Below are positions 58,645 through 64,000 of a DNA stretch of 64,000 bases, piece after piece. The position numbers and the translations under genes were made by a program. This DNA is from Acidobacteriota bacterium (GTDB lineage Bacteria > Acidobacteriota > Terriglobia > Bryobacterales > Bryobacteraceae), in the NCBI GenBank assembly GCA_025352795.1, contig JANXSF010000137.1, forward strand, positions 62,001 through 126,000, written 5' to 3'. A model generated the notes under the pieces. The model saw only the letters and a list, made by a program, of their open reading frames with translations, was not told the origin of the DNA and did no database searches. Numbering within the stretch: position 1 is the first letter of the stretch; the number at the start of each line of letters is the position of its first letter.

Positions 58645-59367
58645 TTATTCGAGCAACGCCGCAGCAGCTTCATCCACATACCATTCCGTGGATCCTCGAG
58701 TAGTAATTGCCAATTGCATGGGGAACTCCATGGGGTCCGTGGGGAATTCCAGAACAGCTTTTAATGCGTGGGATTTGTCGGTGCCAGTGATTAGGCAAAT
58801 GCGGTTACTGGCGCGCTGAATGGGGCCCGGAAGCAGCGTGATCCTCCACTGCTTTTTCCCTTCCACATAGAGAGCAGCCACAATTTCAGAATGATTTTCA
58901 ATAGACGGTTCACCAGGGAAAAGGCTGGCTGTGTGAGCATCGTTACCCATGCCCAGTTGTACGATATCGAAAATTGGAAAATCTCCAGGTTGCAAATTGA
59001 AGTAGGAAACAATGTCTTCTGTGTAGCGCTTTGCTGCATCTACTGCTGATAATTCTGAAGGGATGCGATGGATTGTGGGGCGCGGATACTTCAACGAATC
59101 CAGCAGAAATTCCTTAGTCATGCGGTAATTACTTTGGGCGTCGGTGGGTGGCACGCCGCGTTCGTCCGCCCAAAACAGGTGAACTGTGGCCCAATCGATT
59201 TGCTGTTTGACCAATTCCTGGAAAAGCAGTTTAGGGGTGGAGCCACCGGAAACGGCCAGGCTAACCTTGTTCGTCTTACGATTAATGGTGCTGATAATTT
59301 TGGTGATGCGATCAGCAGCGGCAGCGGCTGCGGCCTGTGGAGTTGGAAGTTTGAATAGCTTCGCCAT
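58645..59367 (-). CDS. pgl: 6-phosphogluconolactonase
   Basis: A 240-residue protein of the DevB/6-phosphogluconolactonase family that hydrolyses 6-phosphoglucono-lactone, the second step of the oxidative pentose phosphate pathway. Motifs: VSLAVSGGSTPKLLFQELV (about 33-51), VHLFWADERGVPPTDAQSNYRM (about 62-83), IFDIVQLGMGNDAHTASLFPGEPS (about 132-155), and RITLLPGPIQRASNRICLITG (about 174-194). It is the last gene of the zwf-opcA-pgl operon, 7 bases after opcA. Confidence 0.95.
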   Translation of the reverse strand: MAKLFKLPTPQAAAAAAADRITKIISTINRKTNKVSLAVSGGSTPKLLFQELVKQQIDWATVHLFWADERGVPPTDAQSNYRMTKEFLLDSLKYPRPTIHRIPSELSAVDAAKRYTEDIVSYFNLQPGDFPIFDIVQLGMGNDAHTASLFPGEPSIENHSEIVAALYVEGKKQWRITLLPGPIQRASNRICLITGTDKSHALKAVLEFPTDPMEFPMQLAITTRGSTEWYVDEAAAALLE

Positions 59368-59374
59368 AGTGAGT

Positions 59375-60364
59375 TTATTGGGTATATATGAGAGCGTTAG
59401 CTAGCGATTGTTCAAAACTGCAATCTTTGCCAAGGATGGATAACTCTTCATGCAACAAGGCTTCATCGGTACGCGGAGGCATCAACATTTGATGGTACAT
59501 TCCATCGATTTCAACGGTCAGTCGTTCTGGATCGGTAGCGGTGACAGATGCCTGCCGAACACCGGCTGAGATGGCTACAGCCTGCAAGCCTTCGTTAAGG
59601 GTATCGGCGGCATTTACAAACTTCACCTTTGCTGCAGGAAGTCGCGATGCCAGCCAGGACGCCATATAACAAGCATCGGTGGCGATGTCTGAGCCTCTAT
59701 GCGATAGCGTAACTTCATCAATGCTGGGGATCAATTCTCGCCAGGAATCCTGCTCAAAAACCTGGGCAATTGCTTCGCGCCAAATGGTGAGCCGAGCCCA
59801 ATTCAAATCCTTCATGCGCCAGCCACTAGCGATCAATTCCTGAACGCGTTGCAGGGCGACGGTTGGCTCGGCAATTTGTGATGAGTCGATGATTACGGTG
59901 CGGGCCATGCGTAGCAGTGGATCAAATTCCCGTCGAAAGAGCAGGGAAGCGGTTTTCACCCAAAGCATAACGGGCAGATCGGGCACGCTGAGTCCGAGCA
60001 CTGCTGAATAGACATCGGGAATGCGATCCATGGACGCAGAGATTTCAATTTGTTCGGAACAGAGTTGTTGGTGTTGGCCGTATGGCATCCAGCAACGGGC
60101 ATAGACTCGCGAATCAAGAACGTCGATTACATCTGGTTGGAAACGTAAGGAGATTGCGCGGCCCGGATGTTGGCGCATTAATTCTGCGGCTGTTTCCGAC
60201 GCCGATTCCGCATCTTCATCGCCTGCAGTGGCAATCAGCAAAGTCATGGAACAGGCGCGGATCACACCGTTGGAGGACTTTGCCGCATCTTCCTTACCCA
60301 GGTCTACCCAAAGGTTGGCCAGTTCCTTGAGGATTTGTTCCGGGTGAACAGCGGTGGTAGGCAT
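59375..60364 (-). CDS. opcA: Glucose-6-phosphate dehydrogenase assembly protein OpcA
   Basis: A 329-residue OpcA-like protein. In cyanobacteria and actinobacteria OpcA binds glucose-6-phosphate dehydrogenase and helps its assembly and activation. Seen: VIRACSMTLLIATAGDEDA (about residues 33-51), HPGRAISLRFQPD (about 66-78), a SEQIEISASMDRIPDVYSAVLGLSVPDLPVMLWVK block (about 103-137), and DLNWARLTIWREAIAQVFE (about 183-201). Its ATG directly follows the zwf stop (TAA ATG), which supports the assignment and tight co-expression. Confidence 0.9.
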   Translation of the reverse strand: MPTTAVHPEQILKELANLWVDLGKEDAAKSSNGVIRACSMTLLIATAGDEDAESASETAAELMRQHPGRAISLRFQPDVIDVLDSRVYARCWMPYGQHQQLCSEQIEISASMDRIPDVYSAVLGLSVPDLPVMLWVKTASLLFRREFDPLLRMARTVIIDSSQIAEPTVALQRVQELIASGWRMKDLNWARLTIWREAIAQVFEQDSWRELIPSIDEVTLSHRGSDIATDACYMASWLASRLPAAKVKFVNAADTLNEGLQAVAISAGVRQASVTATDPERLTVEIDGMYHQMLMPPRTDEALLHEELSILGKDCSFEQSLANALIYTQ

Positions 60365-61906
60365 TTAGGGAACCCTCCACGTATGTCCGCGCCGGGCCAG
60401 CATTTCATCGGATGTTTTGGGTCCCCAGGTGCCTGCGTCGTAATTGGGAAACACGTCGTCCTTACGGGCTGACCATTCGTTGAGGATGGGCTGCACCACT
60501 GACCACGATGCTTCCACCATGTCCTGGCGCGTATAGAGGGTTGCGTCGCCCAACATGGCGTCAAGCAGTAACGTTTCGTAAGCGGCTGGCGTTCGAACCC
60601 CAAAGCTTGATCCGTAATTGAAGTCCATGGAAACTGGGCGCAGAGTCATGCCTGCACCGGGTTGCTTTGATGAAAAGCGCAGTGAAATACCTTCTTCCGG
60701 TTGGATGCGCAGAACCAGAACATTGGGTCGCGCGGTTTCCACCTGCTCACCATCGGTAATGGTCTTGAACAAGGAATGGGGCACGGAATTAAAACGGATG
60801 GCGATGTCAGTAACGCGCTTGGGCATCCGTTTGCCGGTGCGAATATAGAACGGAACATCAGCCCAACGCCAATTCTCAACAAAGAATGTTGCAGCGGCAA
60901 AAGTGTCGGTCATAGAGGTTGGACTGACGTTAGCTTCCTGGCGAAATCCGGGAACGCTGGTGCCACCAATGCTGGCCGGACCATATTGGCCAGCCACTGT
61001 GTTCTGCATCACTTCTTCCGGCTTCCAAATACGAATGGACCGCAGCAGCTTGGCCCGTTCATCACGCACCGCGCTGGATTCAAATACGGCACTGGGTTCC
61101 ATGGTCACAGTGGCCATCACCTGCAATAGATGGTTTTGGATCATGTCGCGCAATGCGCCAGCTTCCTGATAGTAAGCACCGCGTCCTTCCACACCAATGG
61201 ATTCGGCTGCGGTGATTTGAACGTGATTGATATAGTTGCGGTTCCAAAGCGGTTCAAAAATAGGATTGCCGAAACGGAACGCCAAAATGTTTTGAACCGT
61301 CTCTTTCCCTAAGTAATGATCAATGCGGTAAAGCTGTTGTTCTTCAAAATGTTGATGAAGGGCAACTTCCAATGCCTTGGCACTTTGCTGATCGTGCCCA
61401 AAAGGCTTTTCGATGATCAGTCTTCGCCAACCCTTATCCTGCTTGCTTAAACCTGCTTTGCCAAGACCTGCGGCTGCTGGGGCATATTGGCTGGGTTGGG
61501 TTGAAAGGTAGAACAAAACATTGCCGCCCGTACCTCGCTCTGTCCCGATGGCATCAAGGCGTTTGCCAAGTACTTCAAAGCTTGCGGCATCGCCAATGTC
61601 GCCGGATTCATAGTAAAGGCCGCGTGCAAATTCCTGCCACAGTGTTTCATCAAAAGGGCTATTTTCCAAGAATTCCTGAACGGATTCGCGCATCTTCCCA
61701 CGGAAATCATCGTCGGAAAGTTTGGTGCGTGAAACGCCAACAATTGCGAAACCGGGAGGCAGGCGCCTCTCATAAGCCAGCCGGTATAGCGCCGGAACCA
61801 GCTTTCGTTTAGTCAAATCTCCGTTGGCACCGAAGATTACAATGATGCAGGGCTCTATGCGCCGCTCAAAGCGTTGGGGGTCAAGAAACGGGTTGTCACC
61901 GGGCAT
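60365..61906 (-). CDS. zwf: Glucose-6-phosphate 1-dehydrogenase
   Basis: A 513-residue enzyme that oxidises glucose-6-phosphate to the lactone with NAD(P)+. I start at ATG 61906 (MPGDNPFLDP); further upstream starts to 62065 add unmatched residues. Motifs: CIIVIFGANGDLTKRKLVPALY (GxxGDLxxRKL, about 18-39), RLIIEKPFGHDQQSAKAL (EKPxGxD, about 155-172), and the substrate/catalytic block YRIDHYLGKETVQNILAFRFGNPIFEPLWNRNYINHVQI (RIDHYLGK, about 184-222). First gene of the operon zwf-opcA-pgl. Confidence 0.97.
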   Translation of the reverse strand: MPGDNPFLDPQRFERRIEPCIIVIFGANGDLTKRKLVPALYRLAYERRLPPGFAIVGVSRTKLSDDDFRGKMRESVQEFLENSPFDETLWQEFARGLYYESGDIGDAASFEVLGKRLDAIGTERGTGGNVLFYLSTQPSQYAPAAAGLGKAGLSKQDKGWRRLIIEKPFGHDQQSAKALEVALHQHFEEQQLYRIDHYLGKETVQNILAFRFGNPIFEPLWNRNYINHVQITAAESIGVEGRGAYYQEAGALRDMIQNHLLQVMATVTMEPSAVFESSAVRDERAKLLRSIRIWKPEEVMQNTVAGQYGPASIGGTSVPGFRQEANVSPTSMTDTFAAATFFVENWRWADVPFYIRTGKRMPKRVTDIAIRFNSVPHSLFKTITDGEQVETARPNVLVLRIQPEEGISLRFSSKQPGAGMTLRPVSMDFNYGSSFGVRTPAAYETLLLDAMLGDATLYTRQDMVEASWSVVQPILNEWSARKDDVFPNYDAGTWGPKTSDEMLARRGHTWRVP

Positions 61907-61940
61907 TCTTAATAAACATAGCATGCGATACTGATCGCAA

Positions 61941-62318
61941 ATGCCCAAAATCTTTGCCGCGCTCGACGATCTGTTTTTTCTAGTGAAGATCCAGGATGGT
62001 GCGAAGCACGCAGGGTTGGATCTGACACAGCTTTGCAACGCTGAGTCTATTCGCGCCAGAGCCAATGAAAATCCAGATTGCTACTTGTTCGATTTAAACT
62101 GCGCCGCTACTAAGCCAATTGAAACGATCCAATGGCTACGGTCTCAGTATCCCCAAGCCCGCATTCTCGGTTTTCATTCCCACGTGCAAGAAGAATTAAA
62201 ACGTAAGGCGCTGGAGGCCGGTTGCGATCAGGTATTTGCCCGCTCGGCGATGTCCAGCAGGATGACTGAAATTCTTTCTTCATTCGGAAAAATTGCAACT
62301 GCGAGTGAAATCGACTAA
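61941..62318 (+). CDS. Degenerate response-regulator-like protein
   Basis: A 125-residue single-domain protein with a receiver-like alternation: KIFAALDDLFFLVKIQDGAK (beta-1/alpha-1), CYLFDLN (about residue 47-53, with the phospho-acceptor-like Asp), ARILGFHSHV and ALEAGCDQVFARSAM. The Lys that normally follows beta-5 (before a Pro) is not seen; the region reads FARSA. The acidic pair is LDD in an unusual place. It may be a pseudo-receiver that does not take phosphate. The start lies 34 bases from the divergent zwf start, and its 3' end overlaps the trpD 3' end by 39 bases. Confidence 0.65.
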   Translation: MPKIFAALDDLFFLVKIQDGAKHAGLDLTQLCNAESIRARANENPDCYLFDLNCAATKPIETIQWLRSQYPQARILGFHSHVQEELKRKALEAGCDQVFARSAMSSRMTEILSSFGKIATASEID

Positions 62319-63314
62319 GGCTTGTAGCTTGTTTGCGGCCGCACCGGAATCAATGGATGCTTCGGCCATTTTGACACCTTCGCGCAAGTCCTTGGTTTTG
62401 CCTGCCACCACTAAAGCTGCCGCCGCGTTGGCTACTACAATTTCACGACAGGGACCTTTTTCTCCTGCCAGAATGGCTCTGGCGATGGCCGTATTTTCCT
62501 CCAGACCGCTGCCTTTCAACGATGCCGGGTCGGCAAGGGGAAGTCCAAAATCAGAAGGGTGCCATTGCAATTGATCCACTTTGCCTGGCCTAACTTCAAA
62601 CACCGTGGTGGAACCGGTGGTGGTGATTTCATCCAGTCCATCACTGCCGTGAACAACGAAGCCATGTTGCAGTCCCAATCGGCTGAGAGCGCCAGCCATT
62701 AACGCCGCAGCTTTCACGCTTGGCGCGCCGATCAATTGCGCAGTGGCACCAGCCGGATTGGCCAACGGTCCCAACAAATTGAACACGGTCCTCAATTTCA
62801 ATTCACGCCTGGCTGGTTGGGCGTGGCGCATGGCTGGATGCAATGCTGGGGCGAAGAGAAAACACATTCCAGTCTCCCGAATAGATTGAGCCATCTGTGT
62901 TGGTTCAATGGCGATATTTACACCCAACGCTTCCAATAAATCAGCGCTGCCAAACAAGGAACTGATGGATCTGTTGCCATGCTTCGCCACGCGGACCCCG
63001 GCACCTGCAACCACAAATGCAGTTACCGTAGATATGTTGAACGTATGGCTGCCATCGCCACCAGTGCCGCAGGTGTCAAGCAACGGTTCCCCTTGTTGGG
63101 GAACTTCTACGTGGACCACTCTATGGCGCATTTCCTTGGCGAATCCATACAATTCGTCAGCGGTTTCCCCTTTCATTTTGAGAGCAACAAGGAAAGCAGC
63201 AATGAGTGCGACGGACGCTTCACCGCTGAGAATAAACCTCATGGCGTGTTCGGCATCGTCTGAGGAAAGGTCCTCGCGCTGGATTACTCGTTCCAGGATG
63301 GGCAGAAGTGGCAT
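62280..63314 (-). CDS. trpD: Anthranilate phosphoribosyltransferase
   Basis: A 344-residue TrpD started at ATG 63314 ([25 protein letters not shown]), as the family N-terminus requires; the frame upstream is not part of it. It transfers the phosphoribosyl group from PRPP to anthranilate in tryptophan synthesis. Motifs: [19 protein letters not shown] (about residues 77-95, PRPP-binding), [26 protein letters not shown] (about 109-134), [23 protein letters not shown] (about 165-187) and the [22 protein letters not shown] block (about 211-232). No other trp genes are near, so it is separate from a trp operon. Confidence 0.97.
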   Translation of the reverse strand: MPLLPILERVIQREDLSSDDAEHAMRFILSGEASVALIAAFLVALKMKGETADELYGFAKEMRHRVVHVEVPQQGEPLLDTCGTGGDGSHTFNISTVTAFVVAGAGVRVAKHGNRSISSLFGSADLLEALGVNIAIEPTQMAQSIRETGMCFLFAPALHPAMRHAQPARRELKLRTVFNLLGPLANPAGATAQLIGAPSVKAAALMAGALSRLGLQHGFVVHGSDGLDEITTTGSTTVFEVRPGKVDQLQWHPSDFGLPLADPASLKGSGLEENTAIARAILAGEKGPCREIVVANAAAALVVAGKTKDLREGVKMAEASIDSGAAANKLQALVDFTRSCNFSE

Positions 63315-63335
63315 GCTATCATTGCAGTTTACCCT

Positions 63336-64000
63336 ATGAAAATTCATGAGTATCAGGCGAAGGCCATCTTGGCCCGCTACGGGGTGCCTGTGCCCAAGAG
63401 CAAAGTGGCATTTTCCGTAGAAGAAGCTGAGGCTGCGGCCAAAGAACTTGGCGGGGTTACCGTCGTTAAAGCACAGATCCATGCAGGCGGACGCGGCAAG
63501 GGTGGTGGGGTTAAAGTGGCCAAGACTTTTGAAGAAGCCTCCATTGCCATCCACAGAATTTTGGGCATGCAATTGGTGACGCACCAGACTGGCCCAGAAG
63601 GGACCAAGGTGCATCGACTTCTGATTGAAGAAGGTTTGCCCATTGCTAAGGAACTTTATCTGGGCATCACGCTGGATCGGGTTCAAGGCAAAAACGTGTT
63701 CATGGCATCGAGTGAAGGCGGAATGGACATTGAAGAAGTTGCTGTGCACACTCCTGAAAAAATCCTGAAAGAGATCATTGAACCGGGCCTTGGCCTTTTG
63801 CCCTTTCAGGCTCGTAAGTTGGCTTTTGGAATTGGAATTCCAGCGGCAAGCGTGAACGAAGCGGTGAAAGCGATGATCGCTTTGACCAAGGCTTACGACG
63901 ACATTGACGCATCCCTTGCGGAAATTAATCCTTTCATCCTGCTAACTGACGGCCATGTGATGGCTCTTGACGCGAAGATCACCATTGATGACAACGCGCT
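63336..64000 (+). CDS. sucC: Succinyl-CoA synthetase beta subunit, cut by window end
   Basis: Rightward frame from ATG 63336 to the window end (221 residues seen, usual length about 390). Seen: [42 protein letters not shown] (ATP-grasp, about residues 43-63), [19 protein letters not shown], and [23 protein letters not shown] (about 190-212). It forms the ADP-type enzyme with SucD, in the TCA cycle. Its start is only 21 bases from the divergent trpD start. Confidence 0.96.
   Translation, partial: MKIHEYQAKAILARYGVPVPKSKVAFSVEEAEAAAKELGGVTVVKAQIHAGGRGKGGGVKVAKTFEEASIAIHRILGMQLVTHQTGPEGTKVHRLLIEEGLPIAKELYLGITLDRVQGKNVFMASSEGGMDIEEVAVHTPEKILKEIIEPGLGLLPFQARKLAFGIGIPAASVNEAVKAMIALTKAYDDIDASLAEINPFILLTDGHVMALDAKITIDDNA

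Overview
The window reads as a stretch of chromosome from an acidobacterium, most likely of the Bryobacter/Solibacter group (inference from gene content, no marker rRNA is present). Pointers are a paired DUF1501 / planctomycete-type cytochrome (PSD1) gene set, an exosortase (XrtA/PEP-CTERM) signature, a subtilisin-like protease with a VVWG-repeat tail, VIT/vWA and DUF4139 surface proteins, FecR-domain secreted proteins, many TTG/GTG starts, and roughly 50-55% G+C by eye. I see no prophage, insertion sequence, CRISPR array, rRNA or tRNA. Housekeeping genes are scattered between lineage-specific secreted proteins, so this is core chromosome with small accessory patches.

Layout. 1-5023: 5' part of an XrtA-linked polysaccharide deacetylase (leftward) and, divergently, two secreted proteins (one with phage-fibre-like modules, one a parallel beta-helix protein). 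5094-10268: DUF1501 and PSD1 cytochrome genes, then a FecR-domain secreted protein. 10368-15344: a methyltransferase, then a c-di-GMP block: PilZ protein overlapping a sigma-54 activator, a divergent membrane HD-GYP/GAF/GGDEF protein, and an array of palindromes between them. 15394-22945: tandem alpha/beta hydrolase, ferrochelatase, secreted cyclase, membrane coiled-coil protein, glutamine synthetase and a conserved unknown protein. 23000-24151: toxin-antitoxin patch (intact vapBC with a striking operator array, then a frameshifted hicB and a short hicA). 24196-27989: sigma factor, anti-sigma factor and VIT/vWA protein. 28105-32120: a Tat-exported molybdenum hydroxylase of three subunits plus a small Cys-rich protein. 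32199-35500: subtilisin-like protease, DUF1326 protein and a PEP-CTERM protein that carries the Cys and Gln signature of thioester adhesin domains.

35618-38983: endonuclease IV and leucyl-tRNA synthetase. 39133-45201: one long leftward operon (DUF4139 protein, homoserine dehydrogenase, FAH-family enzyme, small membrane protein, LolA-like protein, DUF1624 membrane acyltransferase). 45506-51326: outer-membrane beta-barrel protein, response regulator, TolC-like protein, pyrE, truA. 51480-53098: lexA and a divergent DUF72 gene sharing a 32-bp gap that holds an 18-bp palindrome. 53102-57539: AsmA-like protein, CocE/NonD hydrolase and a decayed AbrB antitoxin. 57664-61906: an inward-rectifier K+ channel facing the zwf-opcA-pgl operon of the oxidative pentose phosphate pathway. 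61941-64000: a receiver-like protein, trpD and the start of sucC.

Three themes stand out. The first is surface and envelope biogenesis through exosortase, possible thioester adhesion, VIT/vWA and VVWG-tail proteins. The second is local signalling, with a c-di-GMP/sigma-54 block, a sigma/anti-sigma unit and LexA. The third is small TA modules at different stages of decay. The strongest candidates for undescribed biology are the PEP-CTERM protein with a putative internal thioester, the sigma/anti-sigma/VIT-vWA unit, and the operator arrays at the vapBC, sigma-54/GGDEF and lexA loci. Functions are inferred from motifs read by eye; no database search was run.
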